Source: Gallionella sp.
Lineage (GTDB): Bacteria > Pseudomonadota > Gammaproteobacteria > Burkholderiales > Gallionellaceae
NCBI GenBank assembly: GCA_028687335.1
Contig: JAQUAI010000001.1
Coordinates: 124,001 to 188,000, forward strand
Reading direction: 5' to 3'
DNA length: 64,000 bases
Under the pieces are notes generated by a model. That model was not told where the DNA came from. It was given only the letters and a program-made list of their open reading frames with translations, and did not search any database. Shown here one piece after another: positions 37,887-46,982 of the stretch. Both the position numbers and the translations under genes were made by a program. Position 1 is the stretch's first letter. Each line of letters starts with the position of its first letter.

Positions 37887-40472
37887 ATGCGTTTCGACAA
37901 ATTCACCACCAAACTGCAACAAGCACTTTCCGATGCCCAAGGGCTGGCTGTCGGTGCGGACAATCAATTCATCGAGCCACAGCACCTGCTGCTGGCGCTG
38001 CTTAACGATGCCGACAGCGGGGCAGGCTCGCTGCTGGCCCGTGCGGGCGGCAACACCAATGCGCTGAAGACCGCGCTGACGGATGCCGTCTCACGTTTGC
38101 CCAAAGTAGAAGGCCATAGCGGCGAAGTGCAAGTCGGACGAGACCTGAGCAATCTGCTCAACCTTACCGACAAAGAAGCACAGAAGCGCGGTGACCAGTT
38201 CATTGCCTCCGAGATGTTCTTGCTGGCGCTCACTAACGACAAGGGCGAGACAGGCCGTTTGCTGAAGACGCATGGCGTATCGCGTGCGCCGCTGGAGACT
38301 GCCATCGCTGCCGTACGAGGTGGCGAGTCGGTCGGTTCGCAAGAGGCGGAAGGTCAGCGCGAGTCGCTCAAGAAATACTGTGTCGATCTGACCGAGCGTG
38401 CCCGTCTGGGTAAGCTCGATCCCGTCATCGGTCGTGACGACGAGATTCGTCGCGCCATCCAAGTGCTGCAACGCCGCACCAAGAACAACCCCGTGCTCAT
38501 CGGCGAACCCGGCGTGGGTAAGACCGCGATCGTTGAAGGTTTAGCTCAACGGATCATCAATGGCGAAGTGCCCGACTCACTCAGAGGCAAGAAAGTGTTG
38601 TCACTGGACATGGCCGCCCTCGTGGCAGGTGCGAAGTATCGCGGTGAATTCGAAGAGCGTCTCAAAGCCGTGTTGAAAGAACTGGCCCAAGACGAAGGTA
38701 ACAACATCGTCTTCATCGACGAACTGCACACCATGGTGGGTGCAGGTAAGGCGGATGGTGCGATGGACGCGGGCAACATGCTCAAGCCTGCGCTTGCACG
38801 CGGCGAGTTGCACTGCGTGGGTGCGACCACGCTGGACGAATATCGAAAATACATCGAGAAAGATGCCGCGCTGGAACGTCGCTTCCAAAAGGTGCTGGTA
38901 GATGAACCGAGCGTGGAATCTACCATCGCCATCCTGCGTGGTTTGAAAGAGAAATACGAAGTGCACCACGGTGTCGAGATCACCGATCCCGCCATCGTCG
39001 CGGCGGCGGAGTTGTCACATCGCTACATCACAGATCGCTTCCTGCCCGATAAAGCCATCGACCTCATCGATGAGGCTGCATCGCGCATGAAGATGGAGAT
39101 CGACTCCAAGCCCGAGGTGATGGATAAACTCGAACGTCGTCTCATCCAGCTGAAGATCGAGCGCGAAGCCGTTAAGAAAGAGAAAGACGAAGCTTCCAAG
39201 AAACGTTTCGCATTGATCGAAGTCGAGATCAAAAAACTCGAACGCGAATACGCCGACCTCGAAGAAGTGTGGAAAGCAGAGAAGGGCGCAGCCCAAGGTG
39301 CGGCCACCGTGAAGGAAGAGATCGAGGCCATGCGTGCCGAGATCGTGCGTCTGCAACGCGAAGGCAAGCTGGAGAAAGTCGCCGAGCTGCAATACGGCAA
39401 GCTGCCGCAGTTGGAAGCCAAGATGAAAGAAGCCGCCCAACGCGAAGCGGAAGGTGGTACATCGAAGAACAAACTGTTGCGTACCCAAGTCGGTGCGGAA
39501 GAGATCGCTGAAGTGGTGAGCCGCGCGACGGGTATTCCCGTGAGCAAGATGATGACGGGCGAGCGCGACAAGTTGCTCAAGATGGAAGAGAAGTTGCACG
39601 AGCGCGTAGTGGGGCAGGATGAGGCCGTGCGTCTCGTGTCGGATGCCATCCGCCGTTCACGTTCCGGCTTGTCCGATCCGAATCGTCCTTATGGCTCCTT
39701 CCTGTTCCTCGGCCCCACGGGTGTGGGCAAGACCGAGCTGTGCAAAGCGTTGGCTGGCTTCATGTTCGATTCGGAAGACCATCTCATCCGCATCGACATG
39801 AGCGAGTACATGGAGAAACACTCGGTCGCACGGTTGATCGGTGCACCTCCTGGCTATGTGGGCTATGAAGAAGGTGGTGGCTTGACCGAGGCCGTGCGGC
39901 GCAAACCGTACAGCGTCATCCTGCTGGACGAAGTAGAGAAGGCGCACCCCGACGTGTTCAACGTGTTGCTGCAAGCGCTGGATGATGGTCGTATGACCGA
40001 CGGCCAAGGCCGCACCGTGGACTTCAAGAACACCGTCATCGTGATGACGTCCAACTTGGGTTCGCAGATGATCCAGCAGATGCAAGGCGACGATTACCAA
40101 GTGGTGAAGCTGGCCGTGATGGGCGAGGTGAAGACCTACTTCCGTCCCGAGTTCATCAATCGTATCGACGAGGTGGTGGTGTTCCACGCGCTGGACGAAA
40201 AGAACATCAAGAGCATCGCGCGTATCCAGTTGCAGTATCTGGAGAAACGCCTCGCCGCGATGGAGATGAAGTTGGATGTGAGCGAAGCCGCACTTGCAGA
40301 GATTGCCAACGCAGGCTTCGATCCGGTGTATGGTGCGCGTCCGCTGAAACGTGCGATACAAGCGCAGTTGGAGAATCCACTCGCCAAGCACATCCTCGAA
40401 GGACAGTTCGCTGCGAAAGACACCATCAAGGTGGATTGCAAAGCGGGTGTCATGCGATTTGAGAAAGGTTGA
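37887..40472 (+). CDS. clpB: disaggregase chaperone ClpB
   Basis: ClpB is a hexameric AAA+ chaperone that pulls apart protein aggregates together with DnaK. The order is an N-terminal double Clp repeat (residues 1-145), first AAA+ (Walker [19 protein letters not shown] near 207-224), a long coiled-coil middle domain (about 405-525, rich in Glu/Lys/Arg), and second AAA+ ([19 protein letters not shown] near 610-628). The ClpB-specific C-terminus ([20 protein letters not shown]) follows. Length is 861 residues. It has a sigma-32 promoter upstream, and a small membrane protein gene follows 5 bases after its stop. Confidence 0.97.
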   Translation: MRFDKFTTKLQQALSDAQGLAVGADNQFIEPQHLLLALLNDADSGAGSLLARAGGNTNALKTALTDAVSRLPKVEGHSGEVQVGRDLSNLLNLTDKEAQKRGDQFIASEMFLLALTNDKGETGRLLKTHGVSRAPLETAIAAVRGGESVGSQEAEGQRESLKKYCVDLTERARLGKLDPVIGRDDEIRRAIQVLQRRTKNNPVLIGEPGVGKTAIVEGLAQRIINGEVPDSLRGKKVLSLDMAALVAGAKYRGEFEERLKAVLKELAQDEGNNIVFIDELHTMVGAGKADGAMDAGNMLKPALARGELHCVGATTLDEYRKYIEKDAALERRFQKVLVDEPSVESTIAILRGLKEKYEVHHGVEITDPAIVAAAELSHRYITDRFLPDKAIDLIDEAASRMKMEIDSKPEVMDKLERRLIQLKIEREAVKKEKDEASKKRFALIEVEIKKLEREYADLEEVWKAEKGAAQGAATVKEEIEAMRAEIVRLQREGKLEKVAELQYGKLPQLEAKMKEAAQREAEGGTSKNKLLRTQVGAEEIAEVVSRATGIPVSKMMTGERDKLLKMEEKLHERVVGQDEAVRLVSDAIRRSRSGLSDPNRPYGSFLFLGPTGVGKTELCKALAGFMFDSEDHLIRIDMSEYMEKHSVARLIGAPPGYVGYEEGGGLTEAVRRKPYSVILLDEVEKAHPDVFNVLLQALDDGRMTDGQGRTVDFKNTVIVMTSNLGSQMIQQMQGDDYQVVKLAVMGEVKTYFRPEFINRIDEVVVFHALDEKNIKSIARIQLQYLEKRLAAMEMKLDVSEAALAEIANAGFDPVYGARPLKRAIQAQLENPLAKHILEGQFAAKDTIKVDCKAGVMRFEKG

Positions 40473-40477
40473 TATCG

Positions 40478-40789
40478 ATGCAACAAAGATTCGTGTTGAA
40501 CTCGCAAGCCCAGCCGCCTAGCTTGTTGCGCAAGCTGGTGGCTTTGGTCATCACCGTGGCGATGTTCGCTTTGGTGCTGATGTTCTCGGCGGTGGTGCTC
40601 GTCGTCCTGCTTATCGTCGGCATCCTCGCTTTTGCCTATATGTGGTGGAAGACGCGCGAAGTGAGAAGGGTGATGCGCATGATGCGTAGCGTCGCCACAC
40701 CAGAAGCGCAGCGCGCGGCACAAGCTAGCAACGACGGCGTGTTTGAAGGTGAAGTGATACGAGTGGTCGATTCCAAAGATGTGAAGTGA
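40478..40789 (+). CDS. small membrane protein of unknown function
   Basis: The 103-residue protein has one or two membrane segments (residues about 20-55, very hydrophobic) and a basic, Arg/Met-rich cytoplasmic segment (WWKTREVRRVMRMMRSVA). A short C-terminal strand-like stretch follows (FEGEVIRVVDSKD). I recognise no family. AAAGG at 40464-40468 precedes ATG 40478. Its place 5 bases after clpB and before a shared terminator suggests co-expression in heat stress. Confidence 0.72.
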   Translation: MQQRFVLNSQAQPPSLLRKLVALVITVAMFALVLMFSAVVLVVLLIVGILAFAYMWWKTREVRRVMRMMRSVATPEAQRAAQASNDGVFEGEVIRVVDSKDVK

Positions 40790-40814
40790 TGTGCAGTACG
40801 CAGTAAGTCGCATG

Positions 40815-40848
40815 AAATAAAGCCCGGTGATGCCGGGCTTTATTTTTT
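40815..40848. terminator. rho-independent terminator of the clpB operon
   Basis: AAATAAAGCCCGG / CCGGGCTTTATTT with a TGATG loop and T run. It could also serve the convergent cyclase gene that ends at 40864. Confidence 0.92.
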
Positions 40849-40863
40849 GATGAGTGACACTCC

Positions 40864-42192
40864 TTAGCTGCTTAAAGCAGCATCGCTCAAGCCACTTTGT
40901 TCTGCGCACTCTTGTTTTCTGCGTCCCGTTTCATCGCCCAGCCTGTCAGATACGGTATCGCCTGCTTCCCAGAGTAGTTGGAACACCGCCATCGCATCTT
41001 GTTTGCCACGGAACGATGCGCGGGTGACAGGAACGATCTTGTCTTCGAATTCGTCAGGCAGCACGTCGACGAACTCTTGTGATGTCATGGTCTGGCGCGC
41101 CCTTGTGATGGATGCGATGCGGGCTGCGACATTCACCGTGTCGCCGAACACATCGTTGGCCTTGAGGATGACTTCACCAAAATGGATGCCGATGCGCAAA
41201 GCGATGGTTTGCTCACCGCCAGGTTTTCTTGTATCGATGGCAAAGTGCATCGCACGCGCCGCAGCGGCTGCCAGTGCCGCATTAGGGAAGGTACACATCA
41301 CCTCATCACCGATGGTTTTGACCAGTGTTCCCTTGTGTTTGGCGATCTCCTGTTTCACAAGGTTCAAGGTGCGCGTGATCATATTTAGCGCGGCCTTGTC
41401 CCCCAATTGCTCGTACAAGGCAGTACTGCCGCAAATATCAGCGAACATCACGGCCATATTTCGTGTCATCTGTGAGGAGTAGATAGCGCGGCTCTGGATA
41501 GCCATGTTTTGCGTTTCGGCGTAGTGCAGGATCTTCGCGACACGCGCTAAACGCAACTTCAGAGCAAGATCGGTGGGTGTCATGTCGAATTGGTTTTTTA
41601 TCTTGAGCTTTGCTCCATGCAGCAATAACAGCAAAACGACATCGGCATTACCTTTTTCAACGGCGGCGAAGATGGGGATGCATCCATCCTGACTGAAGTT
41701 CACTTCCACATCCGAGATCAGCAATTGGTGCAGTGCGGCAAAGTCACCATTCATGATGGCGGAAAGTATGAGACTCCTAGATTCGATGGTGTCACGTAAT
41801 TGGCTGACGAAAGCATCTGCCTCTGCGGGTGTTTCGTGGCCATACTCAACCGATTTCTCACGATCTTTTTTTAGCTTGTCGTAAAGCTTATACAGCAATG
41901 CGACTGCTACCAGCACACCAGAAGCAATGATGAATGCCGTCTGACTGAGGTGGAGTTGAGTCGCCAACTGCGCTGGCAGATTCGCACCGATGGCCAGCAC
42001 CGACACCGTGAGGAACAACATGAACTTGAGATAGCGGAACAGTGAGATGAACACCGTCACTACCAGCGCGATCAACAACAGATTGCGGTCGACCACATTG
42101 CCGACTACGTCCGCTGGTAGATTGGCGCCGAACGCCATCAGCGAAACGATAACTAACAACAAAACATCGTTGCTCTTGAAATTGATTTGCAT
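40864..42192 (-). CDS. membrane-bound class III nucleotidyl cyclase with ankyrin-like repeats
   Basis: The 442-residue protein starts with about four membrane helices (residues 8-120). A cytoplasmic ankyrin-like region (about 150-225: GCIPIFAAVEKGNADVVLLL, FDMTPTDLAL) and a class III cyclase domain (about 245-410) follow. Both metal-binding Asp positions are visible, VMFADICGSTALYEQLGD and KTIGDEVMCTF. GIHFGEVILKANDVFGDTVN carries the usual dimer/active-site elements. The product is probably cAMP, though substrate-choosing residues cannot be judged safely. AGGAGG stands just before ATG 42192. A c-di-GMP-I riboswitch lies in its leader. Confidence 0.87.
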   Translation of the reverse strand: MQINFKSNDVLLLVIVSLMAFGANLPADVVGNVVDRNLLLIALVVTVFISLFRYLKFMLFLTVSVLAIGANLPAQLATQLHLSQTAFIIASGVLVAVALLYKLYDKLKKDREKSVEYGHETPAEADAFVSQLRDTIESRSLILSAIMNGDFAALHQLLISDVEVNFSQDGCIPIFAAVEKGNADVVLLLLLHGAKLKIKNQFDMTPTDLALKLRLARVAKILHYAETQNMAIQSRAIYSSQMTRNMAVMFADICGSTALYEQLGDKAALNMITRTLNLVKQEIAKHKGTLVKTIGDEVMCTFPNAALAAAAARAMHFAIDTRKPGGEQTIALRIGIHFGEVILKANDVFGDTVNVAARIASITRARQTMTSQEFVDVLPDEFEDKIVPVTRASFRGKQDAMAVFQLLWEAGDTVSDRLGDETGRRKQECAEQSGLSDAALSS

Positions 42193-42282
42193 ACTCCCCT
42201 CCTAAATATCTACTTTCACTATCGGAGAGAGACGCGGATTTCGGTTGGACGAAGCTAAGATACTAACGGAAACCGCTCGAAG

Positions 42283-42384
42283 GCTGAGTGGCTGCCGGCA
42301 ATCCCGCTGTCGTAGAGCTAACCTCACTCCTTAGACCGGAAACTTTGCGTCCCTATCTTTCAATAGGTTTGCTCTTGGTTTGCT
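42283..42384 (-). promoter_or_regulatory. c-di-GMP-I (GEMM) riboswitch in the cyclase leader
   Basis: Read on the minus strand from 42384, the GEMM-I landmarks appear in order: GAGCAAACC, a hairpin CCTATT-GAAA-GATAGG whose GAAA tetraloop is the docking loop, GGGACGCAAAG, a stem with TTTCC, GGTCTAAGGAG, and a second arm GGTTAGCTCTACGACAGCGGGATTGCC. This parallels the Vibrio cholerae Vc2 aptamer element by element. The aptamer ends about 90 bases before the cyclase start. No clear terminator hairpin follows, so control of translation is possible. The G before CAAACC is the one I align with Vc2 G20, which would favour c-di-GMP over cGAMP. Confidence 0.9.
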
Positions 42385-42394
42385 GCTGGGGCGC

Positions 42395-42422
42395 ATTATC
42401 TTCCTGCCGTTTAAGATAGCAA
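42395..42422 (-). promoter_or_regulatory. promoter of the riboswitch-cyclase transcript
   Basis: On the minus strand TTGCTA (42422-42417) and GATAAT (42400-42395) are 16 bases apart. Transcription would begin just before the riboswitch. Confidence 0.5.
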
Positions 42423-42477
42423 GAGGGGAAGCCCTCCGTCTGTCGGTTTCACCAAAGGGGACGAACGGAAAGCCGAT

Positions 42478-42506
42478 AAAAAAGCCCAGCAGAGCCGGGC
42501 TTTTTA
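42478..42506 (-). terminator. rho-independent terminator of the 45-residue ORF
   Basis: On the minus strand AAAAAGCCCGGC..GCTGGGCTTTTTT forms a stem with a short mismatch and a T6 run, 18 bases after the small ORF stop. Confidence 0.82.
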
Positions 42507-42523
42507 TTCACAGATACAAAAGC

Positions 42524-42661
42524 TTAGTGTGTGGTGGAAGGGGTGATGAACGGCTGAGCATCGTGATGATGCTTCTTCTCATGTTTCGCCATCCGCTTCT
42601 CCTTAGCGGTCATCAACGGCTTCTTCTTACTATCTTTGTGAGTGTTATGTGTCTTAGGCAT
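42524..42661 (-). CDS. 45-residue Lys/His-rich small protein
   Basis: The start ATG 42661 has a consensus AAGGAG 8 bases upstream, and a good terminator follows the stop, so this short frame is very likely expressed. The product begins MPKTHNTHKDSKKKPL and continues TAKEKRMAKHEKKHHHD, then a short neutral tail. About half of it is Lys or His, so it should be very basic and could bind nucleic acid or metal. I recognise no family. It lies downstream of the exonuclease gene in the same direction. Confidence 0.7.
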   Translation of the reverse strand: MPKTHNTHKDSKKKPLMTAKEKRMAKHEKKHHHDAQPFITPSTTH

Positions 42662-42706
42662 GATCTGACTCCTTATATTGATTAAGAGCGGAACTGCGAT
42701 TTCATC

Positions 42707-43417
42707 CTACTCTGATAGATCAGCCTTGTCCGTAGATTGTTTTGACTCACTCACCCCCATGAGCGGCAACTTGTTGCGCGGTAGCTTGAGTGCTTCGAAC
42801 ACTTTCAATGCCGCGTAAGCATCGTTCGCGGCGTAGAGCAATTGCTGCGGGGTGAGCGTGGGTTGTGACCAATTCGAGGTGCTGATCTTGCCCGACTTGG
42901 CAAAGCGCTGATTGAAAATCAGGCCGACTGCGGAGCGAACGCCGATTTCCTTGCGATGTCCTTGCATGCTGAACACCGTATTCAGATCAAGCACGCCGCT
43001 GAATTTGATACCCAGCTTTCGGAAAATATGGCCGCTATCCGACCTGAGGCCAAAGCCCACTTTGAGCACATCTTTAGCCTGCAATAACTCGATCAAAAAC
43101 AGCAAACCTTCCGCACGGTGTGATTGAAACAAATACGCCTGGTCATGCAGAGCGAACTGCACCACATGCGGCCCGTTGCTCACCTCGCCAACAGAAAAGG
43201 TTGGCTTCGATTCCGTATCAAAACCCGCGATGCCAGCCGCTTTGATGGCAGCAGTAGCAGCTGCAAACTCTGCTTCGCTGGCGGGCACGTGGATGCGCTC
43301 CAACGTAAGGCCGACGAAGGGAGGCATCAGCGCGATGTCTGACTTGTTGGGGAGGGTGTTTTCCATTGTGGTGCTTAAATTCAAATTATCTGTAGAAGGC
43401 ATCGTACTGTGACTCAT
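42707..43417 (-). CDS. 3'-5' exonuclease, RNase D-like (DEDDy)
   Basis: The 236-residue protein has the three exonuclease motifs: FDTESKPTF (Asp and Glu, near residues 67-75), the SDSGHIFRKLGI block with Asp (near 127), and YAANDAYAALKVF (Tyr and Asp, near 196-208). It lacks HRDC domains, so it resembles the small ribonuclease D-like or WRN-exonuclease-like proteins rather than Rnd. Start ATG 43417 overlaps the stop of rlmN by four bases (ATGA), which implies translational coupling. Substrate may be RNA or DNA. Confidence 0.85.
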   Translation of the reverse strand: MSHSTMPSTDNLNLSTTMENTLPNKSDIALMPPFVGLTLERIHVPASEAEFAAATAAIKAAGIAGFDTESKPTFSVGEVSNGPHVVQFALHDQAYLFQSHRAEGLLFLIELLQAKDVLKVGFGLRSDSGHIFRKLGIKFSGVLDLNTVFSMQGHRKEIGVRSAVGLIFNQRFAKSGKISTSNWSQPTLTPQQLLYAANDAYAALKVFEALKLPRNKLPLMGVSESKQSTDKADLSE

Positions 43418-44544
43418 CGTGATTTTTCCGCTCGTGCTCGCAACTGTCCGCACGCACCCTCCACCTCTTGCCCTGCGGAATCACGCACGCGGGAATAGAT
43501 GCCTTGCTGATTGAGTGTGTGCATCATCGCAGCCGTGCGCTCGGTAGAAGGGCGGCGATAGGGCAAGCCATCCACCGCGTTGAACGGGATGAAATTCATC
43601 AGCGCGTATTTTCCTTTGAGCAATTGCGCGATGCGCGCCACCTCGGCATCGCTGTCGTTCACACCCTCGATCAACGTCCATTGATACTGCGTTGGGTAAC
43701 CTGTGGCACGCGCATACACCTCGGCGCGTTCTACTAATTCTTCTACCGAAATGTCTGGTGCGTGGGGCAACAACTTCGCACGTAATGTCGCGTCGGTGCT
43801 GTGCAAGGAAAGGGCGAGGGCGGGTTTAACGGCAAAATCCAACCCCTCCCAGCCTCCCCTTTTCAGGGGCGGTGCTGTTTTGGCTCTCCCCCTGACAAGG
43901 GGGAGTTGGAGGGGGTTTGCATCTGATGTTTGAACTCGCGCCATCAACCCCTCAAAAACCCTTACATCTCCCACCGTCGAAAGCACCAGATTCTTATGCC
44001 CGATGCCGCCCAACGTACCCAGCACATCAATCGCTTCCAACACGTTATCCAGATTGTGCGCAGGCTCACCCATGCCCATGAACACTACCTTACTCACCGC
44101 ACGGCGTTTGCGTGCCAGCACCACCTGCGCCACGATTTCTGCACTGCCTAGTTGGCGGATCAGACCGTCGCGCCCGCTCATGCAAAACACACAGCCCACC
44201 GCACATCCCACTTGAGTTGAGACACACAACCCGCCGCGCGGCAACAACACACTCTCCACCATCTGCTCGTCGTGCAGTTGCACCAACAAGCGTGCGACTT
44301 CTGCATCGACCGGATACTCACCATGCAAACGTGCCAGCCCAGCCAACGCCGACTCGATGGTGGGCAGCTCATCGCGCAATGCAGCCGGAAAAAATGTCTC
44401 AGCAGGGCTACCCTTGACATCATATGAGCGCAGCTGGCTCCAGCCGCGCAGCAGACGATCTTCGTGGCAGGGTTTGCAGCCTAACGCTTGCAGGCGTTGG
44501 CGGAGTTGAGTGATGCGTAGCGGGGGAAGAGAGGCTTGAATCAA
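43414..44544 (-). CDS. rlmN: RlmN-like radical SAM RNA methyltransferase with in-frame insert
   Basis: RlmN-type enzymes methylate C2 of adenine in 23S rRNA and some tRNAs. The radical SAM cluster motif CxxxCxxC is seen as CAVGCVFC (near residue 117), with the preceding STQVGC and a later MGMGEPAHNLDNVLEA. The second catalytic cysteine is in EGACGQLRAR near the C-terminus. At 376 residues it is about 35 longer than expected. The extra stretch (residues about 201-235) is the translation of a palindromic repeat (43839-43919) placed between SMALL-subdomain strands just before KPALALSLHSTD. The short betaproteobacterial subfamily may differ in target from E. coli RlmN. Confidence 0.83.
   Translation of the reverse strand: MIQASLPPLRITQLRQRLQALGCKPCHEDRLLRGWSQLRSYDVKGSPAETFFPAALRDELPTIESALAGLARLHGEYPVDAEVARLLVQLHDEQMVESVLLPRGGLCVSTQVGCAVGCVFCMSGRDGLIRQLGSAEIVAQVVLARKRRAVSKVVFMGMGEPAHNLDNVLEAIDVLGTLGGIGHKNLVLSTVGDVRVFEGLMARVQTSDANPLQLPLVRGRAKTAPPLKRGGWEGLDFAVKPALALSLHSTDATLRAKLLPHAPDISVEELVERAEVYARATGYPTQYQWTLIEGVNDSDAEVARIAQLLKGKYALMNFIPFNAVDGLPYRRPSTERTAAMMHTLNQQGIYSRVRDSAGQEVEGACGQLRARAEKSR
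43839..43919. repeat. dispersed palindromic repeat inside rlmN, copy 2
   Basis: This is the reverse complement of the 36704-36782 family: CCAACCCCTCCCAGCCTCCCC at one end (first 20 bases shared in type) and GGGGGAGTTGGAGGGGGTTT at the other, with inner CCCCTGACAAGGGG palindromes. It keeps the rlmN frame open. Confidence 0.85.
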
Positions 44545-44714
44545 CGCGGTTTTGAAAAAGATGACGGGAAAGAGGGGCGGATTTTAACCCAAGCTTAGCG
44601 AGCTCATGCCGCGCATGGCAGCCGATGCATATTGCATTTAACAAAGGAAAGACGGTAGTGCGGCTGCCTATCCTTTAGAATCCTCATCCCGCACCCACAC
44701 ATAATGAAAGTGAT

Positions 44715-45686
44715 ATGAAACACATCGGCTTGTTAACCAGCGGCGGCGACGCTCCCGGCATGAATGCAGCGATACGCGCTGTCGTGCGTGCAGCCACCTT
44801 TCATGGCATCCAAGTGACAGGCATCGAGCGTGGCTACAAAGGCATGATAGAAGGCACGACACGCTCTCTCGGTCCGCGTGATGTTAGCGGCATCATCAGC
44901 CGTGGCGGCACCATCCTCCACACGGCGCGCTGCCACCAATTTCTGGAACCGGACGGGCGTAAACAAGCGGCGGAAAATCTAGCGAAATGGGGTATCGAAG
45001 GCCTCGTGGTAATTGGCGGTGATGGCTCCTATCAGGGCGCAGAAAAACTGCATCAAGAATTCGGAATTCGCTGCATCGGACTACCCGGCACCATTGATAA
45101 CGACATCGGCGGCACCGACTACACCATTGGTTTCGACACCGCCATCAACACCGCAATGGAAGCCATCGACCGCATCCGCGACACAGCCGCCTCACACGAC
45201 CGCATCTTCTTCATCGAAGTAATGGGGCGACGCAGCGGTTACGTCGCCATGATCAGCGGCATCGCGGGTGGAGCGGAAGACATCCTGCTGCCGGAAGTAG
45301 AGATGACAGTCGAGAAACTGATCGAACGACTGCGCGGCGGACAACAGAGCGGCAAGAGTTCCTCCATCATCATCGTCGCCGAAGGTTGCGAATACGGCGG
45401 CGCAACGGCACTGGCGAAAATGGTGAGCGAACGTTCCGAATACAAAGACAATCGCATCACCGTGATTGGCCATTTGCAACGCGGCGGCTCCCCCTCTGCT
45501 TTCGACCGAGTACTCGCCAGCCAGATGGGCGTGTACGCCGTCGAAGCCCTGATCGCAGGCGAGTCGGGAAAAATGGTCGGCATCTCAGGACAAAAATTGC
45601 ACCTATGTCCCCTCAGCGATGCATGGGAAAAACGCACCCGATTCGACATGGGATTACTGCGCGTAGCGCATGTGCTGAGTATCTAA
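44715..45686 (+). CDS. pfkA: ATP-dependent 6-phosphofructokinase
   Basis: PfkA phosphorylates fructose 6-phosphate in glycolysis. The N-terminal nucleotide loop LLTSGGDAPGMNAAIR (residues about 6-21), GGDGSYQGA (near 103-111, Gly at the position linked with ATP use), the catalytic TIDNDIGGTDYT (near 126) and the MGRRSGYVA block are all present. Length is 323 residues, as in E. coli PfkA, and the AMP/ADP effector region is complete. Many betaproteobacteria lack PfkA or use a PPi enzyme, so its presence is informative about sugar metabolism. Confidence 0.95.
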   Translation: MKHIGLLTSGGDAPGMNAAIRAVVRAATFHGIQVTGIERGYKGMIEGTTRSLGPRDVSGIISRGGTILHTARCHQFLEPDGRKQAAENLAKWGIEGLVVIGGDGSYQGAEKLHQEFGIRCIGLPGTIDNDIGGTDYTIGFDTAINTAMEAIDRIRDTAASHDRIFFIEVMGRRSGYVAMISGIAGGAEDILLPEVEMTVEKLIERLRGGQQSGKSSSIIIVAEGCEYGGATALAKMVSERSEYKDNRITVIGHLQRGGSPSAFDRVLASQMGVYAVEALIAGESGKMVGISGQKLHLCPLSDAWEKRTRFDMGLLRVAHVLSI

Positions 45687-45708
45687 GGGATCAAATGCTC
45701 TTTGATCT

Positions 45709-45779
45709 ACTGGATTGCCACGCTACGCTCGCAATGACAAACAACCCCACTGGATTACCGCGCTGCACTCGCAATGACA
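45709..45779. repeat. two tandem 31-base repeats
   Basis: ACTGGATTGCCACGCTACGC and its continuation to GCAATGACA (45709-45739) recurs with a few changes at 45749-45779. Each copy holds the GGATTGC..GCAATGAC inverted pair common in intergenic repeats of proteobacteria. Confidence 0.7.
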
Positions 45780-45827
45780 GACTTGGTGAATAAAACGGTA
45801 TCGTCCTAATTACTCGAACCTGCTATT

Positions 45828-46508
45828 TCAATCAAACTTCGCGCGTAGCTCGTCGCGGTTAAACCACCACTTGTCGCTGACGATGATATTCACCACTTTG
45901 CTCAAACGCGGCAAGAAAATTTGCGGGTCGCGCAGTTCCAATTTATTCATCCACTGGTCGAGTGCGGCTTGGTCGCGCACTTTGCTGTGGCGTTCAGCTA
46001 CGCGGCCAATCAGGGTGTTGGCGAGAAAGCTCAAGCTCGCGTGCGCCTCATCATCGGCGCGCAGATCAATCACATAACGCGCAACAACAGCGGCGAGTGC
46101 CGCACCGTCGGAGTTGTCTGGTGTTTCTTCCACGATATGCATCAGCATCGCCAGTGTCAGCTCGGGATCAACTGGAAAACTCACCGCCAACCACACGCCC
46201 ATGCCCAGTGCTGCGACAGAATCTTGCTGCTCGCACTGATACAACACATCGCAAGCTTCCACCGCATCTTTCCATGCATCGAGTTGCAACGCTGCATCGA
46301 ATGCCTCGCGTGCCAGCGACCAAGCTTCCGGTTTGCGTTCCAGCGCTACCAAAATCTCGGCCACGTCCAATTGCGCGCGCACACGATCTAGCGGTGATGC
46401 ATTGGCCAGCTCTTTGAGCGCCTGCAACTTATCAAGCAATTGCTTCTTCAGTTCGGCTGATTCCTGCTCTTTTGCATCGTCTCTTTTTTCGACAAAGTTT
46501 TTGCTCAT
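45828..46508 (-). CDS. conserved hypothetical alpha-helical protein
   Basis: The 226-residue soluble protein is predicted to be almost all helix. The N-terminus is charged (KRDDAKEQESAELKKQLLDKLQALKEL). Two TPR-like helical hairpins may lie at residues about 45-100 (RAQLDVAEILVALERKPEAW, REAFDAALQLDAWKDAVEAC). The end, KVVNIIVSDKWWFNRDELRAKFD, is distinctive. I recognise no family. The gene stands alone, with REP-like repeats on both sides. Confidence 0.7.
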   Translation of the reverse strand: MSKNFVEKRDDAKEQESAELKKQLLDKLQALKELANASPLDRVRAQLDVAEILVALERKPEAWSLAREAFDAALQLDAWKDAVEACDVLYQCEQQDSVAALGMGVWLAVSFPVDPELTLAMLMHIVEETPDNSDGAALAAVVARYVIDLRADDEAHASLSFLANTLIGRVAERHSKVRDQAALDQWMNKLELRDPQIFLPRLSKVVNIIVSDKWWFNRDELRAKFD

Positions 46509-46530
46509 AGGTGTTCTGCCATCTATATTT

Positions 46531-46558
46531 CGTCATGCTGGCCTACGCCGGTATGACA
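46531..46558. repeat. short palindromic repeat
   Basis: CGTCATGCTGGCCTACGCCG and onward to GTATGACA form a hairpin (GTCAT..GGC / GCC..ATGAC). The pattern is a common dispersed repeat in proteobacterial genomes. It separates two hypothetical genes. Confidence 0.6.
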
Positions 46559-46580
46559 GTCGAATGATGATTTGCTCTCG

Positions 46581-46856
46581 CTACTCTTTCGCAGGCTTCA
46601 CAAAGTTGATCACTTGCGCACTTGGCAATTCGCCGTCTTGGTAATAGGGTTGCGATTGATTAAAGCCAAGCTGCTCGGCCAACTCCTTCTCCCGTTCCGA
46701 GATCAACGCAAAACAGTCCTTGATGTCCTGAATCGTGTCACCCGTCAACGGATTAGGTCGTCCGCCCAGCGGCGTAACATCTCTCACAACATTGCCCAGC
46801 GTCTTGCGCATCACACGCAAAATTTGCTGTTCCTTGCTTAATTCTTCTGTGTTCAT
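46581..46856 (-). CDS. conserved hypothetical protein, 91 residues
   Basis: The protein is small, soluble and acidic-basic mixed, beginning MNTEELSKEQQILRVMRKTL. A central VTPLGGRPNPLTGDTIQDI is followed by the amphipathic helix KDCFALISEREKELAEQLG. I recognise no catalytic motif. It is transcribed in the same direction as the 226-residue hypothetical gene and may share a transcript. Base use is like that of the chromosome core. Confidence 0.65.
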   Translation of the reverse strand: MNTEELSKEQQILRVMRKTLGNVVRDVTPLGGRPNPLTGDTIQDIKDCFALISEREKELAEQLGFNQSQPYYQDGELPSAQVINFVKPAKE

Positions 46857-46982
46857 GGAAATAAACCGAGGTTGATAGCGAAGGCCGACTTTACTAAAAC
46901 CAATGCCGCGTAGCTACGCCCCTTTCGGGTCAGAACTTGAGCCAATATCTCCCGCTGGTGCGACCACGAGAACCAAACCTCA

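Noticed and set aside
42380-42685. Plus-strand frame across the riboswitch and the 45-residue gene
   Set aside because: It crosses a promoter, a terminator and a better-supported minus-strand gene.
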